Shown here one piece after another: positions 16,865 to 24,875 of a DNA stretch of 64,000 nucleotides (positions are counted from its first letter, which is position 1; every line of letters starts with the position of its first letter). The DNA is from Sphingobium fontiphilum (GTDB lineage Bacteria > Pseudomonadota > Alphaproteobacteria > Sphingomonadales > Sphingomonadaceae). The stretch is from contig NZ_JACIEB010000007.1 in the NCBI RefSeq assembly GCF_014196635.1, positions 62,001-126,000 of the forward strand, written 5' to 3'. A program made the position numbers and the translations under genes. A model generated the notes under the pieces. The model ran no database searches. It was not told where the DNA came from and saw only the letters and a program-made list of their open reading frames with translations.

Positions 16865-17799
16865 TGGGCAAGTTCGATCAGCGCGCCGAAGAGTTCGGGC
16901 TGCTTGTCGGTCTCCACGACAGCGCGCGGCGCGTCGAGGATCTGCCGCTCGACTGGATCATGGCCGATCCCGAAAATCCGCGGCGCGTGTTTGACGAGAA
17001 AGAGCTCGATGACCTGGCGGCTTCGATTGCTGCGCGCGGCGTCCTGCAGCCGATCATCGTCGCCCCGAAAAATGGCGACGGCCTTCATGTCATCCGTGTC
17101 GGCGAGCGGCGCTTTCGGGCATCGCGCCTTGCCGGGCGCGAGACCATCCCGGCGATCGTGATGGCGGTGGTGAACCGCGCCGACACGCTCGCCGATCAGA
17201 TCGTCGAGAATGACCAGCGCGCAGGCCTCACCCCCCATGATCTGGCGACCGGGATCGAACGCATGCTGGGTGCCGGCGTCACTCAGGCGGAGATCGCCCG
17301 CGCGCTTGGCCGATCGAAGCAGTTCGTATCGCTCTATGCCGCCTGTGGCGACATGGCGCCCTGGCTGCGGGCCGCGATCGACCAGATGCCGATCCGGTTG
17401 CTCTACGACCTCCACCGGGCTGCCCGTACTCATGGCGACGCGGTGCGCGCCTATGTTGAGCGGCTTGGTGATGAAAGCGTGACCCTGGCCGAGGGTGGCC
17501 GGTTCATCGCGGGTCTTAAGGCATCCGAGGCTCTGCCGGATGCCCGTCTGCGCGATGTGTCCGCGCTCTCGGACGGGCAGGGCGCCGCGCGCGCCGCACC
17601 GAGCCGGCCGGTTCGTGCCGGTGCCGGTTTGCGGTCGATGTTCGAAACGGAGGTGCCGTCGCAGCCTCGGCTGCTCGATGCGGTTCGGGTGACGGTGGGT
17701 GGGCGCTCAGGACGTTTGATCCTGCCCGAGCGCGTTCGGGTGGCGTTCGACGACGGCGAGGAGGTCGAAGCGCCTGTTGCCGAGATCGCCATGGAGTAA
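16864..17799 (+). CDS. parB: ParB-family partition protein
   Basis: 311 residues. The N-terminal ParB domain has MADPENPRRVFDE, VGERRFRASRLAG (GERR box) and VENDQRAGL; a helix-turn-helix (TQAEIARALGRSKQFVSLYAACG) sits near residues 140-160. The C-terminus is a short variable region with a terminal beta segment likely used for dimerisation. Translationally coupled to parA. Binds a parS site, for which the palindromes at 15752 and 18012 are the best local candidates. Confidence 0.92.
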   Translation: MGKFDQRAEEFGLLVGLHDSARRVEDLPLDWIMADPENPRRVFDEKELDDLAASIAARGVLQPIIVAPKNGDGLHVIRVGERRFRASRLAGRETIPAIVMAVVNRADTLADQIVENDQRAGLTPHDLATGIERMLGAGVTQAEIARALGRSKQFVSLYAACGDMAPWLRAAIDQMPIRLLYDLHRAARTHGDAVRAYVERLGDESVTLAEGGRFIAGLKASEALPDARLRDVSALSDGQGAARAAPSRPVRAGAGLRSMFETEVPSQPRLLDAVRVTVGGRSGRLILPERVRVAFDDGEEVEAPVAEIAME

Positions 17800-18101
17800 A
17801 CCATTGGCGGGGCAGGGCGGGCGCTCACCCATTCACCCCTCACTCCGCGTCGAAACGATCGAGCTTTTCAGACAATTTTGACAGTCGTGCCCCTTTCTTC
17901 AGGGGTGCGGCTGTCTTCATTTTTGCAGGCGGAGGGAATTGGTTCGCTCGGAGATACTCTCTTTTCCCATCGAGGCCAGGTCGAGTTGGATACGTTGCTT
18001 GAAGAGGGGGGAGTCTGTTCAAGCAGACTCTAAGATGAGTGGTTTTAGGTGAGGGCCGGATAGGCTTGGCGCCGTCAATGTATGACAATAGTCTTGCGGA
18101 C
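17800..18101. other. Candidate oriT region between parB and mobC
   Basis: Non-coding 300 bases upstream of mobC and the relaxase, the usual oriT position. It holds a 15-bp imperfect inverted repeat (GACAGTCGTGCCCCT at 17880-17894, AGGGGTGCGGCTGTC at 17901-17915, 12 of 15 pairs) with a TTCTTC loop and an AT-rich flank. The right palindrome copy (18012-18029) follows. The nic site cannot be assigned from sequence alone. The hairpin could also end parB transcription, since TCTTCATTTTT follows it. Confidence 0.5.
18012..18029. repeat. parAB-flanking palindrome, right copy
   Basis: AGTCTG-TTCAAG-CAGACT, preceded by GGGGGG as is the left copy. One base different from the reverse complement of 15752-15769. 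Confidence 0.65.
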
Positions 18102-18629
18102 ATGGCCGTCTTCAACGTCCGTCTGCCCGATGATCTCGCGGGGCGCTTCGATGCTAAGGCGACTGCGGCCGGCGGTCGCTCAGCGCTCCTGCGCAAGCTG
18201 ATCGACGCTGCTCTTGAGGACGCCGGGGCCGCGACGGCACCGCCTCGGACGCGCACGACTGACCGGCTGCACCTTCGGCTCCTGCGCGAGGATATTGTTC
18301 AGCTCGATGCGGCGGCGGATGCGCGTGGCCTCAAACGGACCGAATGGCTGGTGATGCTGTTGCGCCGACGGTTGCACGCGACGTCGCCGCCGTCGCGCGC
18401 GGACCGGGTCGTGATCGCGCAGTCCTGGCGCGAACTCAACCGGATCGGCATCAATCTCAACCAGGCGGTCCATGCGCTGCATGCCGCGACCATGGTGGAT
18501 TCGCGTCTCGACCTCGCGCGCGAGGCCGCGCGGGTCGCGTCCTTCCGGGACGAGGTGGCCGATCAGCTGCGCGTGCTTGGCCGCGCGCTCAAGGGTGACA
18601 TGGCCTATTGGGATACCGCCGATGAATGA
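18102..18629 (+). CDS. mobC: MobC-like relaxosome accessory protein
   Basis: 175 residues from the ATG at 18102 (MAVFNVRLPDDLAGRFDAKA); ATG 18078 is an alternative. The N-terminus reads as a ribbon-helix-helix DNA-binding segment. The C-terminal half (WRELNRIGINLNQAVHALHAA) carries the characteristic MobC motif in which RIGxNLNQ is conserved. It should bind oriT and help the relaxase melt the nic region. Its last codons overlap the relaxase start (18622). Confidence 0.9.
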   Translation: MAVFNVRLPDDLAGRFDAKATAAGGRSALLRKLIDAALEDAGAATAPPRTRTTDRLHLRLLREDIVQLDAAADARGLKRTEWLVMLLRRRLHATSPPSRADRVVIAQSWRELNRIGINLNQAVHALHAATMVDSRLDLAREAARVASFRDEVADQLRVLGRALKGDMAYWDTADE

Positions 18630-19755
18630 GGATGACGACGGCGTCCTGCCGCTCCCCAGTCTGATGGAAGCCTGGCGACCGCCGACCGGGGGCAAGCGCA
18701 GCCTGCGTGGGGGGACACTACGGATCCGTTCGGGTGGGAAGGGAAGGGGCGGGAGCATTGCCGCGCCGGTGCTGTCGCCTGCCGAGGCGCGGGCCAAGCT
18801 CGAGCGGATCGTGCGCAAGGCCCCCGAGGTCATGGTCAAGATCTCCGGCAGACAGCGTGGCGCCAGGCATCTTGCCGAGCATTTCGGCTATATCTCGCGG
18901 CACGGGAAGCTCGAAATCCGTAGCAGCGAGGGCGAGATCATCACCGATGAAAAGCGGTTGAAGGCGATTGCCGCCGACTGGGACATGCTCGACCAAGCGA
19001 TGAACGCGCATGGGAAGGACCGTCCGACGTCGATGTCGATGGTCTTGTCGATGCCGGGTGGTACGACCGATGCCGCCACGATTCATGATGCCGTCCAGGC
19101 GTTCGCGCGGGTCGAGTTCGAAGGTCAGTTCAGCTATATGGTGGCGCTCCATACCGACACCGCTCACCCCCATGTTCATCTGACCGTCGCGACCCAGGGT
19201 GCGGACGGGACGCGGTTCAATCCGCGCAAGGCCGACCTTCATCACTGGCGCGAGAGCTTCGCCCATGAATTGCGACAGCGCGGCATCGCCGCCGAAGCGA
19301 CGCCGCGCCGCGCGCGTGGCCATGTCCAGAAGCGGGTGCGTTCGTCCGCGCACCATCTGGAGGCCCGGACAGCGGGGCAGGGGAGGGACTTGGATCTCAA
19401 CCGGCTGATTGAGGAGCGGGCGCAGGCGTTCGCACGGTCACAGAATCCGGAGCGGCGGGCGGAGGATGTGCTGGCGCTAGGCCGACAGAAGCAGATCCGG
19501 GGGGCCTATGCAGATGCCGCGGCCGCGCTGGCGGCGACAGGCAAGGCCGAGGATCGCGCGCTGGCCGAGGATATCGCAGGGTTCGTGGCCGATATGCCGG
19601 CGGCGGTGTCACGGCGACTGGCGCGGGCGCGGGAGATCATGATCGCCGATCGTAACCAAGCAGCGGATCGTCGCGATCGGGAAGAGAAGGACGAGGTAGT
19701 GCAACGACCTGACATTGACCGAGGTGCCCGTAAGGCACGTGATCGCGAGCGTTAG
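18622..19755 (+). CDS. Relaxase/mobilization nuclease (MobA/VirD2 family)
   Basis: 377 residues. Motif I tyrosine candidate is in ARHLAEHFGYISRHGKLEI (near residue 91). The metal-binding histidine triad is HTDTAHPHVHLTV (residues 177-189). It should nick oriT and pilot the strand into the VirD4/VirB channel. The C-terminal third is a charged helical tail without helicase or primase domains. The start overlaps mobC. The 3' end is highly Arg/Asp-rich; length is normal for the MobC-linked group. Confidence 0.9.
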   Translation: MNEDDDGVLPLPSLMEAWRPPTGGKRSLRGGTLRIRSGGKGRGGSIAAPVLSPAEARAKLERIVRKAPEVMVKISGRQRGARHLAEHFGYISRHGKLEIRSSEGEIITDEKRLKAIAADWDMLDQAMNAHGKDRPTSMSMVLSMPGGTTDAATIHDAVQAFARVEFEGQFSYMVALHTDTAHPHVHLTVATQGADGTRFNPRKADLHHWRESFAHELRQRGIAAEATPRRARGHVQKRVRSSAHHLEARTAGQGRDLDLNRLIEERAQAFARSQNPERRAEDVLALGRQKQIRGAYADAAAALAATGKAEDRALAEDIAGFVADMPAAVSRRLARAREIMIADRNQAADRRDREEKDEVVQRPDIDRGARKARDRER

Positions 19756-20050
19756 CACGAGACGTGGCAAGCAGATGGGAGGCAGAGGCAGCAAGTGTGA
19801 CCGGATAACAATATGTACGACCGGCAACCGTATTCGGGGCAGTTGTCGACCAAGCCAAGTCGTTCACCAAGGTTGTAGCGAGTGTCCGGATCGGACAGGA
19901 GCCGTCATTCGGTTAGGAGCGACAATCGGCGCACGGTCCTTCATGGCCGGTGGAATGGCCGGACCTTGGGACTTTCCCGCCAGACAGCTTCCAAGATCGG
20001 AACGGTCGAAAGCCGCCGTTTCTCGGTGTCACAACCGTTCGGTTTTGACT
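19756..20050. other. Non-coding junction between mobilization and RND cassette
   Basis: No gene supported on either strand. GC and base run pattern differ from the neighbours. Near its right end (20030-20050) is a 20-base sequence, GGTGTCACAACCGTTCGGTT, with a close match at 29053-29072 on the far side of the RND cassette. Confidence 0.5.
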
Positions 20051-20647
20051 TTAGGTGGCACGCCACGTCGCCACACGATAAAGATATGCGGCGACCACCA
20101 GCCCGACGATGATGTTGGTAGTCGGATTCAGGTAGGCGGCAACGATCCGGTATTGCCCTTCAAGAAGGTAGCCGGCCACTGCTAACAGTGTCGTCCAGAG
20201 CGCGGTCCCAAGCGTCGTGAACAGCAGAAAACGCGGTAGACTCATACCGAACACGCCTGCTGGTACCGAGATCAGCGTTCGCAGCGCGGGGACGAGCCGA
20301 CCGAGCAACACGGCTTTACCGGAATGTCGATCGAACCAGCGGTCTACGCGGTCGATATCCCGTGGTGCAAGCGTCAGCCAGCGCCCGTGCCGTTCGGCCC
20401 AGCGCCGCAGCCGATCGGCATCAATCCACTTTCCAACATAGTACCAGAACAGCGCGCCCGCGACCGAGCCGCCCGCGCCGGCCATGATCACGCCGAACAG
20501 ATTCAATCGCCCTTGCCCCGCGCCAAAACCGGCAGCGGGCATAATGATTTCGGAGGGGATTGGCGGAAACACATTTTCAAGAAACATCAGCGCGGCAATT
20601 CCAAGGTAGCCGGCTTCGTTAAGGAACTCGATTAGGCGATCGAACAC
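20051..20647 (-). CDS. DedA family membrane protein
   Basis: 198 residues with four to five membrane segments and the DedA/VTT signature: FLENVFPPIPSEIIMP near the N-terminus and GRLVPALRTLISVPAGVFGM in the middle. DedA proteins are undecaprenyl-phosphate or phospholipid flippases that support envelope homeostasis and resistance to cationic peptides and alkaline stress. It is the last gene of the RND operon, 47 bases after the COG4705 gene. Confidence 0.9.
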   Translation of the reverse strand: MFDRLIEFLNEAGYLGIAALMFLENVFPPIPSEIIMPAAGFGAGQGRLNLFGVIMAGAGGSVAGALFWYYVGKWIDADRLRRWAERHGRWLTLAPRDIDRVDRWFDRHSGKAVLLGRLVPALRTLISVPAGVFGMSLPRFLLFTTLGTALWTTLLAVAGYLLEGQYRIVAAYLNPTTNIIVGLVVAAYLYRVATWRAT

Positions 20648-20694
20648 AGGCAGTCTTTCAATGGTCGGGTGTCGTGGCGAGAAACCGGTTCAAT

Positions 20695-21474
20695 TTACCC
20701 GGCCCCGTTCTCACCAGGATGTTGGCCTGCGCGTTGTGGCAGGATCACGATAAGGGCCAGGATGGCCGCCGCGAGCACTGCCGAAGCAAGCGGACGGCTG
20801 AAATCGAGCCCGCCCTTTGCGATCGGCTTGTCGAGGAAATCGCCTACGGCCGCGCCGAGCGGCCGGGTCAGGATGAACGCTGCCCAGAACAGGAATATCC
20901 GGCTTGCCTTCGTCCAGAAGTAGAGGCCGGCGAGTACCGCCAGCATCGCGCTGAAGATCGCCGCTGCACCAAGATAGCCGAGGCCCCCGGTGTCCGCTGT
21001 CCAGTCGCCGAGCGCCGTGCCGAGCGTCTGCGAAAAGGTGATGGTGAGCCAGTAGAACAGCTCCGCCTTGGGTTCCCGCACGGTATCGACCGAGATCGAG
21101 CCCAGGGTGCGATACCAGGCGAACAGGGACGCCAGCACGCATACGAACAGCAGGGTCGAACCTCCGGGATAACCGATGCCCAACGACCGTGTGGCGAAAT
21201 CCGCCATCGTCGTTCCCGCGGTGGTCGATGCGATGATCGTCGACCAATAGAGAAAGGGGTGGAAGCGCGTCGCCGCCACCTGCCACCAGACCAGCGCGAT
21301 CAACGCCGTCAGGAAAATCGCGGTGCCGACAAGATAGCCCAGGTTCATCGACATGCTGACGGTATCGCCGGCTGTTTCGCCGAGCGTCGTCGCTAGAATC
21401 TTGATGATCCAGAAGCCCAGCGTGATCGCCGGCACCTTGCTCAGAAGTTCGCGCCTGTCGCCGATTGTCATCAT
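20695..21474 (-). CDS. COG4705/DUF347-like membrane protein
   Basis: 259 residues with about seven to eight membrane helices and internal repeats that share a (T/A)xGDxxxD-like pattern: TTLGETAGDTVSMSMNLGY, TTAGTTMADFATRSLGIGYPGG, TLGTALGDWTADTGGLGY, PLGAAVGDFLDKPIAKGG. This four-fold repeat is the DUF347 signature. Function unknown; frequently found beside envelope-stress two-component systems. Its start overlaps the histidine kinase stop by four bases, so it is translationally coupled. Confidence 0.85.
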   Translation of the reverse strand: MMTIGDRRELLSKVPAITLGFWIIKILATTLGETAGDTVSMSMNLGYLVGTAIFLTALIALVWWQVAATRFHPFLYWSTIIASTTAGTTMADFATRSLGIGYPGGSTLLFVCVLASLFAWYRTLGSISVDTVREPKAELFYWLTITFSQTLGTALGDWTADTGGLGYLGAAAIFSAMLAVLAGLYFWTKASRIFLFWAAFILTRPLGAAVGDFLDKPIAKGGLDFSRPLASAVLAAAILALIVILPQRAGQHPGENGAG

Positions 21475-22817
21475 GTTTTCCCAACTGGTAGTTCAACGAC
21501 AACCCCAAATCCGGGCGGCGCGAGGAGCGAAACCATGCCCCGGTGCGCGGTCGCGACCGCAGCGACGAGCGCCAGGCCCAGGCCATGCCCTTCCGAGGAT
21601 CGGCTACGTTCCGCGCGCGCGAACCGCTGGAACAACCGGGTCGCATCTTCGGGTGCTACCCCGTGTCCGTCATCGGCGACCGTCAAGCGAGCAATGGCGT
21701 CATCACGCTCCAGCTCGACGCGAACCGTCGTCCCAGGGGGGGTGTGGCGGAGCACGTTGTCGAGGAGATTGGTGATAAGCTGCTGCAGCAACCGTCGATC
21801 GCCCGTCGTCCATATCTCGGGGGCTATCGCTGTGACGAGCAGATGGCCGCTTGCTTCCATATCGGGGCGGTAGGTGTCGACCAGTTCCTCAACCAGTTGA
21901 TTTAGCGCCACGTCCTGGAAATGGGCGCGAGGTGACAATGCTTCCACTTCCGCGATGCGCAGCAATGCCCCGAAGATATCGAGCAGCTCGCGTGATTGTG
22001 CCGCAGCAGCCTCGATCGCCTGGCGTTTCTCGTCCACGTCCCGTGCTGATAGCGCTTCATCAAGCCGGTTATGCAGGCGGGTCAGCGGCGTGCGCAGGTC
22101 GTGCGCCACGTCGCTCGACACCTGGCGCAAATTGTCCATCAGCCCGCCGATCCGGTCGAGCATCCGGTTGAGCGTCGCCGACACGCGATCGAACTCGTCA
22201 CCCGCGCCGGTGAGCGGCATACGTCGCGCCAGATCGCCATCGATGATCGCGAGGGCGGTGCGGTCGATGTGCGCTAGGCGCGCGCGCGTCACCGCACCCA
22301 CCAGCCAGGCCCCGCCGATACCGAGCAGCAGCATGACGCCGAATGCGCCCGCGAACAGCTTGAGCAGCGTCGCATCCATCTCGTCGATCACTTCGCGATC
22401 GGCCGCGACGACCAACCGGCTGTTGTCAGGCAATCGGGTGGTCAGGGCCTGTGCGATCCGGTGTTCGCCGTCCCGCCGGTAATGCAGAAATTCCAGATAA
22501 CCCGGCACGGTAGGGGCGGTCGCGTCGAGCGACCCCGCGACACGGCGACCCACTGGGTCGACCAGCAGGTATTCCAGACTGGCGGTGCTTCGCGCCGCCT
22601 CGCGCCGACGGATTGCCATCGCAACGCCCGTAGGACCGTCGTCGCCTTCGTCGATCAGCGCGCGGGTTTCGATCGCGACCCGGTGATCGAGCTGGATCTC
22701 GAGCGCTTCATGCGTCACCTCATAGGCGACGACCCCGATGATAACCGTCCCCAGCGCGAAGAGGGACGCGACGAGGGCGACAAGCCCGAAGGTGGATCGC
22801 CACGGGCGGGTCATCAC
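21471..22817 (-). CDS. Sensor histidine kinase
   Basis: 448 residues: first membrane helix (about 10-32), a periplasmic sensor region (about 33-152), second helix (about 153-178), HAMP, then the HisKA box DVAHDLRTPLTRL with phospho-acceptor His239 and an HATPase domain with N box LLDNVLRHT, DDGHGV and GHGLGLAL. Classical OmpR-partner kinase. Likely senses a metal or envelope stress and drives this RND operon. The start overlaps the response regulator stop (ATGA, 22814-22817). Confidence 0.92.
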   Translation of the reverse strand: MMTRPWRSTFGLVALVASLFALGTVIIGVVAYEVTHEALEIQLDHRVAIETRALIDEGDDGPTGVAMAIRRREAARSTASLEYLLVDPVGRRVAGSLDATAPTVPGYLEFLHYRRDGEHRIAQALTTRLPDNSRLVVAADREVIDEMDATLLKLFAGAFGVMLLLGIGGAWLVGAVTRARLAHIDRTALAIIDGDLARRMPLTGAGDEFDRVSATLNRMLDRIGGLMDNLRQVSSDVAHDLRTPLTRLHNRLDEALSARDVDEKRQAIEAAAAQSRELLDIFGALLRIAEVEALSPRAHFQDVALNQLVEELVDTYRPDMEASGHLLVTAIAPEIWTTGDRRLLQQLITNLLDNVLRHTPPGTTVRVELERDDAIARLTVADDGHGVAPEDATRLFQRFARAERSRSSEGHGLGLALVAAVATAHRGMVSLLAPPGFGVVVELPVGKT

Positions 22818-23488
22818 GCGCCGCGGATCATGTAGCCAGCACCGCGCACGGTCTCGATCGCATCATCTTCGAACCCGGCGTTGAGCTTGGAGCGCAGGCG
22901 GCTCAAGTGCGTCTCGACGATGTTCGTCTTGGGGTCGAAATCGAAATCCCAGACCCGCTCCAGCAGCATCGTTCGCGTCATGACCCGGCGAGGATTGCGC
23001 ATCAGCTCGGCGAGCAACGCGAACTCGCGCGGTTGCAGCACGATCCTACGGCCGTCGCGGGTAACGAAGCGTCGATGAAGATCCAGTTCGATCCCACCAA
23101 TTACAAGCACGCTCGCCTCGGTCTGGGCAGCCGGACGCCGCCCGAGCGCATGAACACGCGCGGCAAGCTCGGAAAAGGCGAACGGCTTGACCAGATAATC
23201 GTCGGCACCGCCTTCCAGTCCTTCGACGCGATCAGCGATGCCACCCACGGCGGTGAGCATGAGGGCCGGTGTCATGTTGCCCGCCGCACGTAGCGCCTTG
23301 ATAAGTGACAGTCCATCCAGACCAGGCAGCATCCGATCGACGATCAGCGCGTCGAATTGGTCCCCAGTCGCCTGAAACAGCCCGTCGCGACCATCGGTGC
23401 TGGTGACGACATGATGTCCCAATTCCGCAAGCCCGCGGGCCACGAAGCGGTTCGTCTCGTTATCATCTTCTACGATCAGGATTCGCAT
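22814..23488 (-). CDS. OmpR/PhoB-type response regulator
   Basis: 224 residues from the ATG at 23488. Receiver domain with acidic pair EDD (7-9), phospho-acceptor Asp51 (VDRMLPG) and the conserved Lys in LVKPF; C-terminal winged helix ends ETVRGAGYMI. Lies ten bases after the outer-membrane factor gene in one transcript with its kinase. Probably autoregulates the adaptor-pump operon from a promoter near 29.0 kb. Confidence 0.93.
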   Translation of the reverse strand: MRILIVEDDNETNRFVARGLAELGHHVVTSTDGRDGLFQATGDQFDALIVDRMLPGLDGLSLIKALRAAGNMTPALMLTAVGGIADRVEGLEGGADDYLVKPFAFSELAARVHALGRRPAAQTEASVLVIGGIELDLHRRFVTRDGRRIVLQPREFALLAELMRNPRRVMTRTMLLERVWDFDFDPKTNIVETHLSRLRSKLNAGFEDDAIETVRGAGYMIRGA

Positions 23489-23498
23489 GGCTGCCCTT

Positions 23499-24875
23499 CT
23501 AGCCCGCCGGACCGTGCGTCTGCCATCCCCCACCCAGCGCCCGGAATAGCGCGACCTGGGATTGCGCCACGGTGAGATCGGACTGTGCCTGGGCGAGCGC
23601 CGCTTGCGCCCGCGCGCGCTCGGCATCGAACTGGATCAGGGAGGTGGCATCTCCAAGCCGAACACGAGCGGCTGCACGGCGCGCGTAGAGCGCGGATTGG
23701 ACGCGCGCGGCATCGAGCGCACGATTACGGCGCACCTCGCCATCATAGGCGGCGAGCGCTGTTTCGACTTCGCGCAGCGCCCGCAATACCGCCACATCCC
23801 AACCGGCGAGCGCCGCACGCTCGGTCGCGCGGGCCTGTTCCAGTCGTGCGCGCGCCGGGGCCTGATTGGGGAAGGCCCAGCTTATCAGCGGCGAAGCGGT
23901 CGCGACGAAGCCACCCGTCAGCAGCCCGACCGCACCGCCCAGGTTCACGCGCGGGTAGAGATCGGCACGGGCGACCCCGATCCGCGCCGCGGCCGCGGCA
24001 AGGCGGCGCTCCGCTTCACGGATATCGGGCCGTCGAAGGAGCAATGCCTGGCCATCGCCGACGGGCACTTCCGCGCGGAGCTTCGGGGGCGCATTGCAGA
24101 CGATGTTGAACCCGCGCGCTTCAGCGGGGGGGCGGCCCTGCAAGGTTGCGATCCGGTACAGGGCATTCGCGCGCGCCGCCTCGAATGGGGCCAGCGTGGC
24201 GCGGGTGGATTCCAGCAGGCTGGCGGCCTGAGAGACTTCGAGCGGCGAGACTTCGCCAGCGGCAAGCTGGTCGCGTACCACGCCAACCGAGCGTTCCTGA
24301 ACCGCGACTATCTCGCGCGAGACATTCGCCGCACGGGTCGCACCGCACAGATCGACATAGGCGAGCACCGTATCCGCCACGACCGCGACTCGCAGGGAGT
24401 CCAGCACTGCTGCCTGCGCGTCCGCATCGGCCCCTGCCGCCAGCGCGCCCGAGCGCAGGCGGCCGAACAGGTCGATGTCCCAACTTGCGGTCAGGGCGAG
24501 ATCGTAGTCGGTGGTCGGCACGTTCGATGACGCGCTTGGCTGCGTCGCGCTGTTGTCGATCGTGCCCGCGCTTTCGATCGTGGTTTGCGGCAGCCGCGCG
24601 GCGCGCGCCTGCCGCAGTGCCGCGCGCGCGCCGTCGAGATTGGCATAGGCGACGCGCAGATCGGCATTGGCGGCGAGGCTTGCCTGGACCAGTCGATCAA
24701 GCGCCGGATCGTCGTACAGCCGCCACCAGTCATTCGGGACCGGGCCGATCGCCGCGGTCGGAAGGTTTGCGAAAGCACCTGTGGCGGACGCGGGTGCGAT
24801 CGTCGGCGGGGGCAGAGGCGCGGTCATGCACCCCGCGACCGCGAGCGCGACAATCGGAGCAAACCGGCGGATCAT
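23499..24875 (-). CDS. NodT/TolC-type outer-membrane efflux lipoprotein
   Basis: 458 residues with a lipoprotein signal (IVALAVAGC, lipidated Cys16). Two repeats of the outer-membrane factor domain are visible as long Ala/Arg-rich coiled coils; [24 protein letters not shown] and [31 protein letters not shown] are hallmark sequences. It forms the exit duct of the tripartite pump. The start overlaps the RND pump stop by four bases. Confidence 0.93.
   Translation of the reverse strand: MIRRFAPIVALAVAGCMTAPLPPPTIAPASATGAFANLPTAAIGPVPNDWWRLYDDPALDRLVQASLAANADLRVAYANLDGARAALRQARAARLPQTTIESAGTIDNSATQPSASSNVPTTDYDLALTASWDIDLFGRLRSGALAAGADADAQAAVLDSLRVAVVADTVLAYVDLCGATRAANVSREIVAVQERSVGVVRDQLAAGEVSPLEVSQAASLLESTRATLAPFEAARANALYRIATLQGRPPAEARGFNIVCNAPPKLRAEVPVGDGQALLLRRPDIREAERRLAAAAARIGVARADLYPRVNLGGAVGLLTGGFVATASPLISWAFPNQAPARARLEQARATERAALAGWDVAVLRALREVETALAAYDGEVRRNRALDAARVQSALYARRAAARVRLGDATSLIQFDAERARAQAALAQAQSDLTVAQSQVALFRALGGGWQTHGPAG

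Noticed and set aside
19715..20185. 156-codon frame over the mobilization/RND junction
   Set aside because: Extends from inside the relaxase into DedA on the other strand; no motif.
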